64,000 bases of DNA from Streptomyces sp. Tue6028. Lineage in GTDB: Bacteria > Actinomycetota > Actinomycetes > Streptomycetales > Streptomycetaceae. The notes below the pieces were generated by a model. It had not been told where the DNA came from. It did no database searches and was given only the letters and a program-made list of their open reading frames with translations. The position numbers and the translations under genes were made by a program. The stretch spans positions 434,001-498,000 of the forward strand of contig NZ_MLCE01000021.1 in NCBI RefSeq assembly GCF_002300165.1, read 5' to 3'. Positions 9,589 through 17,293 of the stretch are shown here, one piece after another. Positions within the stretch are counted from its first letter, which is position 1. Each line of letters starts with the position of its first letter.

Positions 9589-9623
9589 GAAGACCGGCTC
9601 GGACAGTGTCCGAGCCGGTCTTC
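9589..9623 (+). terminator. strong hairpin after tRNA-Thr, probably bidirectional
   Basis: A perfect 15-bp stem (9589-9603 with 9609-9623) around a 5-nt loop, followed by TTCG. It lies between the tRNA gene and the end of the opposing SDR gene, so it can serve both. Confidence 0.85.
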
Positions 9624-9657
9624 TTCGTTCGGGGACGCGACCGTGGCGGACGGGGCG

Positions 9658-10356
9658 TCAGCGGTTGGCGTACAGCGTGTCCAGCTCGCCGGAGAGTGCG
9701 GCGCGTACCTGGCGGGTGGCCTCGTCGACCAGCACTTCGGGTTCGTCGGCGAGCAGTGCGGCCATCGTCTGCTCGGCCACGTCGCTCGCACGGATCTTCG
9801 GGGCGTCGATGGAGGACGCCAAGTCGGTGTCCACATAGCCGGCGTGCACGCCGATCACCAGCGTGCCCTGCTCGCGCAGTGCCATGCGGAAGGCGTTCGT
9901 CAGCGACCACTGGGCGGACTTGGAGGCCGCGTAACTCGGCAGACGTCTGTTGGCCACCCACGACGCCACGGAGAGCATGTTGACCAGTGCCCCTCCGCCG
10001 TGGGCGGCCAGAACGGGCGCGAAGGCCCGGGAGACGGCCCAGGTGCCGAGGTAGTTGACCTCCATCTCGCGCCTGGCGCCGTCGAGCGAGCCCTCGAGGA
10101 GGGACGGGCCGGCGGCGATCCCGGCGTTGTTGATGACGATGCTGACGTCGTCGGCCTCACGTGCGGCCGCGGCGACCTGCTCCTCGTCGGTGACGTCCAG
10201 CCGCAGCGGGGTGAGCGCGGGGTCCTGGACGGTCTCCGGATCGCGGACACCGGCGTACACCTTGGCGGCGCCGTGGGCGAGAAGCGCCCGGGCGAAGGCG
10301 GACCCGATGCCGCGGTTGGCCCCTGTGACAAGCGCTGCCGAACCCTTGATCTCCAT
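9658..10356 (-). CDS. short-chain dehydrogenase/reductase
   Basis: Classical SDR oxidoreductase of 232 residues using NAD(P)H. It shows the Rossmann motif TGANRGIG (11-18), NNAG (76-79), and the catalytic Ser with Tyr142 and Lys146 in YAASK. The ATG at 10356 is preferred over the GTG two codons upstream because GGGAGG stands 6 nt before the ATG but abuts the GTG. Asp54 in RLDVTD follows the pattern of SDRs that cap the cofactor adenine. The substrate is unknown. It stands alone, facing the tRNA terminator. Confidence 0.85.
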   Translation of the reverse strand: MEIKGSAALVTGANRGIGSAFARALLAHGAAKVYAGVRDPETVQDPALTPLRLDVTDEEQVAAAAREADDVSIVINNAGIAAGPSLLEGSLDGARREMEVNYLGTWAVSRAFAPVLAAHGGGALVNMLSVASWVANRRLPSYAASKSAQWSLTNAFRMALREQGTLVIGVHAGYVDTDLASSIDAPKIRASDVAEQTMAALLADEPEVLVDEATRQVRAALSGELDTLYANR

Positions 10357-10471
10357 GATCACCCTCCCTGCGCGGGTGGAGGACTCCGTCCTTACGACGC
10401 TAGACCCGGGACGGCGGCGCCTCCACTCGCGGGCCGGCCGTGCCCGTGCCGTCCGGTTCGGGCCGGCCGGC

Positions 10472-12034
10472 TCAGCCTGATGTGCCCGGGTCGGCGGCGG
10501 AGACCGGCAGGGTCTCCCCGCGGAAGAAGCCGGGGCGGATCCTCCGGTACGCGAGCATCAGGACGGCGCCGAGCAGAAGCGCGCCGATGCCGGTGACGAA
10601 GACCCCGCCGAGCCGCCAGTGCGGCGGGAACGGGAGGGTCCATGAGGTGCTGCCGTAGTCGGCCGCGGAGTACACCACGCAGGCGTCGACGAAGAAGTAG
10701 AGCAGCAGGACGCCGCCCAGTCCGGGCATGATCCCCTTCGTCCACAGGTCACGGGGGCTGCGACGCAGGACTCTGCGGTGGTACCAGACGCAGGCGAATC
10801 CGGTGAGCCCGTAGTAGAAGGCGATCATCAGGCCGACCGAGCCGATGGAGTCGGCGAGGACGTTCTTGCTCACCCGGGTCAGCAGGACGTAGAAGGCGAT
10901 GGAGGCCATGCCCATGCCGACCGTGGACCAGGTCGGGGTGAGGAAGCGCGGGTGGATGCGGGCGAAGCGGTCCGGGACGGCCTTGTGCACGGCCATGGAG
11001 AGCGTGGTGCGCGCGGTCGGCAGGATCGTGGTCTGGGTGGAGGCCGCGGCCGAGGTGAGCACCATGAGGATCAGCAGTTTGGTGGCGGTCGCGCCCCAGG
11101 CGCCGGAGCCGAAGACCTCGGCGCCCAGGCTGGACAGGACGTCATCGGCGTGCGCGGGGTTGGCCAGGCCGATGCCCGTGTCGCCGGTCCCGGCGAAGGC
11201 CAGCGCGAACGTCGTGACCATGAGGTAGACCAGCAGCAGGATGACGGTGGAGAGGACGGCGGCGCGGCCCGGGGTGCGGTCGCGGTCGACGGTCTCCTCG
11301 TTGACGGACACCGCGGTGTCCCAGCCCCAGTAGATGAAGACGCCGGCGAGCACGCTGGTGGTCAGGGCGTCGACCGACTCGATCCGCGCGGGGTCGAACC
11401 ACGACCAGGAGACCTCCGACGCGACACTCGGCGCGGTCCCCCCGTACACCTTGACCAGGGCGGTGACGGCGAGCAGCAGGAGCACCACGACCTCGACCGT
11501 CAGGAGCAGTTTCTGGAAGTCGGCCGAGACCTCGATGCCGATGTAGCAGATCAGTGTCATCACGGCGATCCAGGCGACGCCGACCACCGTGACCCAGAAG
11601 GTGTTCTCCGCCAGTCCCTGAGCCCCCACCAGCTGGAAGCCGTACGATCCGGCGATCTGCGCCAGATTGGCCATCACGATGATGTCGGCCGCGACGATGC
11701 CCCAGCCGCCCAGCCAGCCGGTACGGGGGCCGAAGGCCCGGGAGGCCCACGCGAACGCGGTGCCGCAGTCGGGGTGCGCGCGATTGAGCTCCTTGTAGCC
11801 GTAGGCGATCAGGAACATCGGGACGAACGCGAGGACGATCACGATCGGCGACCGGTAGCCGACGACGGCGACGATGACGCCGAGGGTGGCCGCGAGGCTG
11901 TAGGCGGGGGCGGTCGAGGCCAGGCCGATCACCGTGCTGGAGAAGAGGCCCAGTGCGCCGCCCTTGAGTCCCTTGTCCTTCACTTCAAGTCCGGGCGCGG
12001 GAGGCGCCGCCGGCGGGACGGGAGGCAGGTTCAT
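10472..12034 (-). CDS. APC-family amino acid permease
   Basis: Cytoplasmic-membrane amino acid transporter of 520 residues with about 12-14 hydrophobic helices. The N-terminal segment GGALGLFSSTVIGLASTAPAYS has the glycine-rich TM1 unwinding typical of the APC superfamily. CGTAFAWASRAFG in the TM3 region supports an amino acid rather than polyamine-specific class. ATG 12034 is chosen: GGAGGG lies 5 nt upstream, and the reading frame further upstream is low-complexity and lacks similarity. The specificity cannot be assigned. The downstream gap to the SDR (10357-10471) shows no clear terminator. Confidence 0.86.
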   Translation of the reverse strand: MNLPPVPPAAPPAPGLEVKDKGLKGGALGLFSSTVIGLASTAPAYSLAATLGVIVAVVGYRSPIVIVLAFVPMFLIAYGYKELNRAHPDCGTAFAWASRAFGPRTGWLGGWGIVAADIIVMANLAQIAGSYGFQLVGAQGLAENTFWVTVVGVAWIAVMTLICYIGIEVSADFQKLLLTVEVVVLLLLAVTALVKVYGGTAPSVASEVSWSWFDPARIESVDALTTSVLAGVFIYWGWDTAVSVNEETVDRDRTPGRAAVLSTVILLLVYLMVTTFALAFAGTGDTGIGLANPAHADDVLSSLGAEVFGSGAWGATATKLLILMVLTSAAASTQTTILPTARTTLSMAVHKAVPDRFARIHPRFLTPTWSTVGMGMASIAFYVLLTRVSKNVLADSIGSVGLMIAFYYGLTGFACVWYHRRVLRRSPRDLWTKGIMPGLGGVLLLYFFVDACVVYSAADYGSTSWTLPFPPHWRLGGVFVTGIGALLLGAVLMLAYRRIRPGFFRGETLPVSAADPGTSG

Positions 12035-12237
12035 GGCGCCCTCCGGAGACTCGCCGGGCTCTCCCGTCCGGGGAGGGGCACCGGGCCGCTGTTCTGGTCT
12101 CAGCATGAACCCGCTGGTCACGGAGCGAAAGGCGAGCGAGAGGCGAGCGAGAGGCGCGCACCACGCGGGTGCCGGGCGGGCGCCGCGGCAGGTGTCGGGC
12201 GGACACCGGGCGAGCGGCGGGCGTCCGTCGTCGGCAC

Positions 12238-12273
12238 GTGTGACGGTGGACACACACGCTCCCGCCGTCACAC
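12238..12273. promoter_or_regulatory. inverted repeat in the permease/ABM divergent intergenic region
   Basis: The 306-bp region between the divergent genes contains 9-bp inverted arms, GTGTGACGG at 12238 and CCGTCACAC at 12265, separated by 18 nt. It also has a short direct repeat (GGCGAGCGAGA twice, near 12130-12155). An operator is possible; no promoter hexamers are convincing. Confidence 0.3.
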
Positions 12274-12340
12274 TTCCGTCATCGCGCGCGTCAGGGAGGT
12301 GGCGCCACATCCGGTGGCCCGGTGAGAGGGAGATGACGAG

Positions 12341-12637
12341 ATGACGGTTGTGATGGTGCGGTCCACGGTGAAGCCCGAGTTCGTGGACGCGCTGGAAGAG
12401 GCACGGCGGAAGATGTTCACCGCGATCGAGCGGGAGCGGCCCGAGGGCGTGCGCTACACCTCGTTCCGGCTGCCGGACGGGGTCACCTACGTCGCGCAGC
12501 TGGAGCTCGCCGACGGCGTCGACAACCCGCTGCCCGCGATCGCGGAGTTCCGTGAGTTCCAGGCGGGGCTGAACGACTGGCTGGCCGGTCCGCCGGTCGT
12601 GGAGCAGCTGGAGGTCAGGGGCGCGTACGCGGGCTGA
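12341..12637 (+). CDS. small ABM-like (dimeric alpha/beta barrel) protein
   Basis: A 98-residue protein starting MTVVMVRSTVKPEFVDALEEA, with the strand-helix-strand pattern and length of antibiotic-biosynthesis-monooxygenase-type ferredoxin folds. The AIAEFREFQAGLNDWLAGPP stretch resembles the typical second half of such domains. GAGGGAG about 9 nt upstream supports the start. Members of this fold include cofactor-free oxygenases and many proteins of unknown role; no catalytic assignment is made. It is divergent from the amino acid permease. Confidence 0.6.
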   Translation: MTVVMVRSTVKPEFVDALEEARRKMFTAIERERPEGVRYTSFRLPDGVTYVAQLELADGVDNPLPAIAEFREFQAGLNDWLAGPPVVEQLEVRGAYAG

Positions 12638-12778
12638 CCGATTCGTCCATGCGGCGGGGGCGGGCAGCCGCGGGTGTGCGGGCGCGCATCCGGACGTACT
12701 CCGGGGCGTACCTGAGGGGTAATTCCGGTGAACGGCTAGCATCGCGGCACAGTTGTCGGCCGGGATGGGGTGGATGTC

Positions 12779-13684
12779 GTGTCACAGGCGGAGGAGGGGC
12801 CACGGATCGCCGTTGCCGTGGTGACCATGGGGAATCGGCCCGCCGAGGTCGACGCGCTGCTCACCTCCGTGGCCAAGCAGGACGTCGCGCCCGCCCGGAT
12901 CGTGATCATCGGCAACGGCTGTCCGCTGCCCGAGTTCGCCGAACGCCTCGGCCTGCCCGGTGAGGTGACGGCCATCGAGGTCGACGAGAACCTCGGGTGC
13001 CCCGGGGGCCGCAATGTCGGGCTCCGGCGGCTGGCGGAGTTCGGCGACGTCGACGTCGTCGTGGAGCTCGACGACGACGGGCTGCTGGTCGACGGGGACG
13101 TGCTGCGCCGCGTCCGGGACCTGTACGCCGCCGACCCGCGGCTCGGCATCGTCGGATTCCGTATCGCCGACGAGAACGGGGAGACGCAGCGCAGGCACGT
13201 GCCCCGCGTCGGAGCCAAGGACCCGATGCGGGGTGGCCCGGTGACCGGGTTCCTCGGCGGCGGGCACGCCCTGTCCATGCCGATGCTCGCCGAGATCGGT
13301 GACTGGCCCGCCGAGTTCTTCTTCGCGCACGAGGAGACCGACATGGCCTGGCGTGCCATCGACGGCGGGTGGACGGTGCTCTACGAGCCCGCGCTGCTGC
13401 TCCAGCACCCCAAGACCTCGCCCGCCCGGCACGCCATCTACTACCGGGTGACCGCGCGCAACCGCGTGTGGCTCACCCGGCGCCGGCTTCCCCTGCCGCT
13501 GATCCCCGTGCACCTGGGGATCTGGATGCTGCTCACCCTCGCGCGGACGCGGTCCGTCGGCGGTCTGCGGGCCTGGTTCGGCGGGTTCGCGGAGGGGTTG
13601 CGGCAGCCCGGCGGGGAACGGCGGCCGATGCGGTGGCGGACGGTGTGGCGGCTCACCCGGCTCGGCCGGCCGCCGGTGATCTGA
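12779..13684 (+). CDS. family 2 glycosyltransferase
   Basis: GT-A fold transferase of about 301 residues, probably moving a nucleotide-activated sugar. It has the N-terminal nucleotide-binding strand (IAVAVVTMGNRPAEVDALL), the LGCPGGRNVGL motif common in GT2 enzymes, and a metal-binding acidic run (ELDDDG, about 90-95). A later GGGHALSMP and an ED-like motif (HEETDMAW) correspond to the acceptor and base region. The C-terminus carries one hydrophobic segment, suggesting membrane association. GTG 12779 is preferred because GGATGGGG sits 8 nt upstream; GTG 12770 is the alternative. The acceptor is unknown and there are no cell-wall cluster neighbours. Confidence 0.8.
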   Translation: MSQAEEGPRIAVAVVTMGNRPAEVDALLTSVAKQDVAPARIVIIGNGCPLPEFAERLGLPGEVTAIEVDENLGCPGGRNVGLRRLAEFGDVDVVVELDDDGLLVDGDVLRRVRDLYAADPRLGIVGFRIADENGETQRRHVPRVGAKDPMRGGPVTGFLGGGHALSMPMLAEIGDWPAEFFFAHEETDMAWRAIDGGWTVLYEPALLLQHPKTSPARHAIYYRVTARNRVWLTRRRLPLPLIPVHLGIWMLLTLARTRSVGGLRAWFGGFAEGLRQPGGERRPMRWRTVWRLTRLGRPPVI

Positions 13685-13725
13685 CACCGGGGTCCTCCCG
13701 GGGCGTACGCCGCGCCGGGCGTTAC

Positions 13726-13915
13726 CCGGACGACGTCACGCCCGTGGCCTGCGCGACGTCACCGACGGGAGTCGGTACGACGTCACCGGCGTACCGAGGT
13801 ACGTCACCCACGTACCTCGTGCGACGTCCCTGACGCGTTCCCCGTACGACATCCCTGAGGTGTCCCGCACAGCGGCGCCGTCGTGTCGCGCACAGCGGCG
13901 CTGTCGTGTGCGTCA
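13726..13915. repeat. intergenic degenerate direct repeats
   Basis: The gap between the glycosyltransferase and the SARP gene holds several copies of a CGACGTCAC-like 9-mer (13731, 13759, 13779, and variants to 13828). A second family is present twice at about 13859-13905, where CGCACAGCGGCG recurs with a 23-bp period. No gene is evident here. Confidence 0.55.
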
Positions 13916-13949
13916 CGTCGTGCGGGAGGGGAGGGGCGGGAGACAGACG

Positions 13950-13986
13950 GAGGCCCCGGTCGTTCACCTCCGACGACCGGGGCCTC
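13950..13986 (+). terminator. strong intergenic hairpin
   Basis: Stem of about 14 bp, GAGGCCCCGGTCGT against ACGACCGGGGCCTC, with a loop of about 9 nt. It probably ends glycosyltransferase transcripts before the SARP promoter. Confidence 0.75.
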
Positions 13987-14132
13987 GCGCGTCCCCGGAT
14001 CCGGCCACGGCGGCGACACTCCCCCGAGTTACGCGTCATACGCGCGCACCGTCGGGCCAGATCCGATGTTGTGATCACATCAGGCCACGCCAACGGATCG
14101 CTAACATGAGGCCAACGGTTCCACGGGGAGCC

Positions 14133-14162
14133 ATGAGTTCGGTCGGCGGGAAGTCGCCGTGA
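14133..14162 (+). CDS. possible 9-residue leader ORF upstream of the SARP gene
   Basis: MSSVGGKSP followed by TGA, preceded by a good Shine-Dalgarno (GGGGAG, 2 nt before the ATG). It ends 52 bp before the SARP start. It could be a leader peptide or the remnant of an alternative start. Nothing else supports expression. Confidence 0.25.
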   Translation: MSSVGGKSP

Positions 14163-14214
14163 GAAGGCGCGAAGTCGCCCCGGGGCGCGGCCGGAGAGGC
14201 CGGGCGGGAAGGCA

Positions 14215-17200
14215 GTGGGCGGCGTGATCCGGAACGGGCTGCGGTTCGGGCTGCTGGGGCCGCCGGTCCTCTACGGCGCCGACGGCGAGGTCCGGTCGGT
14301 GGGCAGCGGCAAGACGCGTGCGCTGCTCGTCGCGCTGCTCCTGGAGCCGGGCCGGGTCGTCTCCGTCGATGCGCTCAAGGACGCGCTGTGGGGCGGAGCG
14401 CCGCCCGCTTCCGCGCAGGCCTCGCTCCACAACCACGTGACCCGGCTGCGGCGTCTGCTCGACGACCCGGAGCGGCTGCGTGCGGTCGCGCCCGGCTACG
14501 TACTGCGGGTCGGCGAGGGCGAGTTGGACGTCCGCGTCTTCGAGCACCACACCGCGGCGGCACGCGCCGCGCACGCCGAGCGCGACTGGGGGCGGGCGCT
14601 GGGCGAGTCCACGGCTGCGCTGGCGCTGTGGCGCGGCGCCCCGCTGAGCGGCCTGCCGCCCGAGACCGGCGGACACGTGTTCGGCCAGCGCCTGGAGGAG
14701 ACCCGGCTGCTGGTCCTGGAGTGGCGGTACGAGGCCGAGCTGCACCTCGCGCCGACGCCGGACCGACTCGACCGGCTGGCACCCGAGTTGGCCGCGCTCA
14801 CCACCGGGCACCCGCTGCGTGAGGCCTTCCACCGGCTGCTGATGCTCGTGCTGCACCGCACCGGCCGGCAGGCCGAGGCGCTCGCCGTCCACCGGGACCT
14901 GCGGGCCCGGCTGGTCGAGGAACTCGGCGTCGAGCCGGGCTCCGCCGTGCGCGAGGCGCATCTGGAGATCCTCCGGGACCACGGGGCGGGGACCGTGCCG
15001 GGGACCGCCGAGGACCGGCCGCCGGCCGTCCTCGCACCGCCACAACCGGCCCAACTACCGCCGCCACCGGCCCACTTCACCGGCCGGGAGGACACCCGGG
15101 AGGCGGTGCGGCTGACCCTGGACCCGGAACGGCGGACCGCGGGCGGCGACGGTGCCGTCCCCGGTGGCCGGCCCGCGGTCGCGTCGGACGGCATGCCCGC
15201 CGTCGCGGTGATCAGCGGGATGGCGGGCGTCGGCAAGAGCGCGCTCGCGCTGCATGTGGCACACGGGCTGAGGGAACGTTTCCCTGACGGTCAGCTGTAC
15301 GTGAATCTGCACGGCGCCACCCCCGGCATGACCCCGCTCACCCCAGGTCAGGCGCTGGCCGCGCTGCTGCGAGACGTCGGGGCCGAGCCGCGCCACCTCC
15401 CCGAACACCCGGACGCGGCAGCCGCCTTGCTCCGCTCCGCGCTGGCACCCACGCGCACCCTGATGGTCCTCGACGACGCCGCGAACGCCGCCCAGGTACG
15501 GCCGCTGCTTCCGGCAGGCGCGGGCTGCGCGGTGATCGTGACGAGCCGTTCACCGCTCACCGCCCTGGACGGTGCGCACCGCTTCCCGCTCGCTCCCCTG
15601 TCCGACGAGGACAGCGCGGCGCTGCTCCGCGCGGTCTCCGGCCGCCGGGACGGGCTGAGCGGGGCACACCCTCTCGTCGAACTCACCGGCCGGCTGCCGC
15701 TCGCCCTCCGCGTCGTCGCCGCCCGCCTCGCCGCCCGCCGCGCCCTCACCCCGGACGCACTCGCCGGACAACTCACCGCCACCGAGGGCCGGTTGCACCA
15801 CCTGGAGTACGACGATCTGAGTGTGCGCCGCTCGCTGGCCGTCGCGCATGACGCGCTGCGCGCCTCGGAGCGCGAGGCGGACCGGGACGCGGCCCGCGCC
15901 CTGTGCCGCATCGGCGCGCTCGACCTGCCGGCCTACGGTGCACCCCTGCTCGCCCGGCTGTGCGGAATCGACGAGCGCCGTGCCGACGCGGCCCTCGACC
16001 GGCTCGTGGACGTGGCCCTCCTGGAGGAGACGGCCTACGGCCGCTACGCCCCGCACGACCTCGTACGGGACTTCGCGCGCGAGATCGCGGGCGCGACGGA
16101 CCGGGCGGGGGCGCCGGACGCCGGGGAATCGTGCACGCCGGGCCCGGACGCCGTCGCGGACCGCGCGCTGCGCTGGTACGCCGCGGTCGCCGCCCGCTCC
16201 CTGGAGGCGATCGCCGAACCCGGCCTCGAACGCGAGGACCGCAGCCGGCCGACCGGCTCACAGCCCGCCGGGCACGCCGAGGACGTCGCCGGCACCCCCA
16301 AGTTCCCCTCCTCCGAGGAGGCGTTCGCCTGGGGCGACCTGGAACTGGAGAACGTGGTGGCGCTGGTGGGCCGGCACGCGCCGACCTCCCGGTACGTCCC
16401 GCTGCTGGTGCGCCTGATCAACCCGTACGTCCAGCGCAGCGGCCGTGTGGTCGAGCTGGAGGTGCTCCAGCGCGCCGCCCTCGGGGCCGCGCGCCGGCTC
16501 GGGGACGCGGCGGCCGAGGCGTACGCGCTCGGGGACCTCGCCGGTATGCACTTCATGACGGGGCGCGCGGGCGAGGCCCTCGCGCTGAACGACCGGGCGC
16601 TCGCCATCTGGCGCCGGCTCGGTGTCCTGTCATGGGTGCGGCGCGGCCTGAACAACCGCGGCATGCTCCTCGAAGGGCTCGGCCGGCACACCGAGTCCAG
16701 CGAGGCACTGCTGCAGAGCCTCGAACTCTCCAGGAGACTCGGCGACCCGTACACGGAGGCCGTCACCTACAGCCACCTCGGCAACCTGTACGAGCACACG
16801 GACCCCCGGGCCGCCATCGAGCACCACAAGCGCAGCCTGGCGATCGGTGACACGATCCAGGACGTCATCCTGCGGCACTCCGCGCACTGCAACATCGGCT
16901 ACGCCCACCTCGCCCTCGGCGAACCGGCCGCCGCCCTGCCGCACTTCGAGGAGAGCCTGCGCATCCTCGGCGGTCACGGCGACTGGCACGGCGAGTCGCA
17001 GACCCGGCTCGGGCTGGTGCGTGCGCTGCGCGGGGTGGGCGACAGGGAGCGGGCGGCGGAGGAGTGCGACCTGCTGCTGTGCCGCGCGGACCGCCGCGCC
17101 GACCGGTACACCGGAGGGCTGGCCCGGCATCAGCGGGGACTGCTGCTGCGGGACCGCGGTCAGGCCGAAGCGGCGTACGAGCAGTGGGAGTTGGCACTCG

Positions 17201-17265
17201 CGGCGCTGGCGGAGACGGACAGCCCGGTGGTCGGACAGCTCGCGGAGCTGCTGGCCGGGAGGTGA
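14215..17265 (+). CDS. SARP-type transcriptional regulator with NB-ARC and TPR domains (AfsR-like)
   Basis: A 1016-residue regulator. Residues about 8-100 form an OmpR-type winged-helix (GLLGPPVLY, ALKDALWGG, HNHVTRLRRLL). The bacterial transcriptional activation domain runs to about 255 and includes REAFHRLLMLVLHRTGRQAEAL and EELGVEPG. An ATPase of STAND/NB-ARC type follows, with Walker A GMAGVGKSALAL near 340 and Walker B LMVLDDAA. The C-terminal third contains TPR repeats (LNNRGMLLEGLGR, YSHLGNLYEH, NIGYAHLALGEP). AfsR and related SARPs activate secondary metabolism genes, often by recruiting RNA polymerase at direct heptamer repeats. No biosynthetic cluster lies nearby, so the target may be distant. 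GTG 14224 is an alternative start. Confidence 0.9.
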   Translation: MGGVIRNGLRFGLLGPPVLYGADGEVRSVGSGKTRALLVALLLEPGRVVSVDALKDALWGGAPPASAQASLHNHVTRLRRLLDDPERLRAVAPGYVLRVGEGELDVRVFEHHTAAARAAHAERDWGRALGESTAALALWRGAPLSGLPPETGGHVFGQRLEETRLLVLEWRYEAELHLAPTPDRLDRLAPELAALTTGHPLREAFHRLLMLVLHRTGRQAEALAVHRDLRARLVEELGVEPGSAVREAHLEILRDHGAGTVPGTAEDRPPAVLAPPQPAQLPPPPAHFTGREDTREAVRLTLDPERRTAGGDGAVPGGRPAVASDGMPAVAVISGMAGVGKSALALHVAHGLRERFPDGQLYVNLHGATPGMTPLTPGQALAALLRDVGAEPRHLPEHPDAAAALLRSALAPTRTLMVLDDAANAAQVRPLLPAGAGCAVIVTSRSPLTALDGAHRFPLAPLSDEDSAALLRAVSGRRDGLSGAHPLVELTGRLPLALRVVAARLAARRALTPDALAGQLTATEGRLHHLEYDDLSVRRSLAVAHDALRASEREADRDAARALCRIGALDLPAYGAPLLARLCGIDERRADAALDRLVDVALLEETAYGRYAPHDLVRDFAREIAGATDRAGAPDAGESCTPGPDAVADRALRWYAAVAARSLEAIAEPGLEREDRSRPTGSQPAGHAEDVAGTPKFPSSEEAFAWGDLELENVVALVGRHAPTSRYVPLLVRLINPYVQRSGRVVELEVLQRAALGAARRLGDAAAEAYALGDLAGMHFMTGRAGEALALNDRALAIWRRLGVLSWVRRGLNNRGMLLEGLGRHTESSEALLQSLELSRRLGDPYTEAVTYSHLGNLYEHTDPRAAIEHHKRSLAIGDTIQDVILRHSAHCNIGYAHLALGEPAAALPHFEESLRILGGHGDWHGESQTRLGLVRALRGVGDRERAAEECDLLLCRADRRADRYTGGLARHQRGLLLRDRGQAEAAYEQWELALAALAETDSPVVGQLAELLAGR

Positions 17266-17266
17266 C

Positions 17267-17287
17267 CGGGCCGGACCGCCCGGCCCG
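17267..17287. terminator. bidirectional hairpin between SARP and polymerase genes
   Basis: 8-bp arms CGGGCCGG and CCGGCCCG with a 5-nt loop, in the 28-bp gap between convergent genes. Confidence 0.55.
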
Positions 17288-17293
17288 TGCGGG

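Noticed and set aside
10472..12742. Extension of the amino-acid permease to 756 residues
   Set aside because: The extra 236 residues are low complexity, overlap the ABM-like gene and lack a ribosome-binding site, while ATG 12034 has GGAGGG.
14070..14079. CRP/FNR-type binding site TGTGATCACA
   Set aside because: The half-sites lack the normal 6-bp spacer and no supporting context exists.
14215..17265. SARP as a cluster-situated regulator of an antibiotic cluster
   Set aside because: No biosynthetic genes are present on either side within the window.
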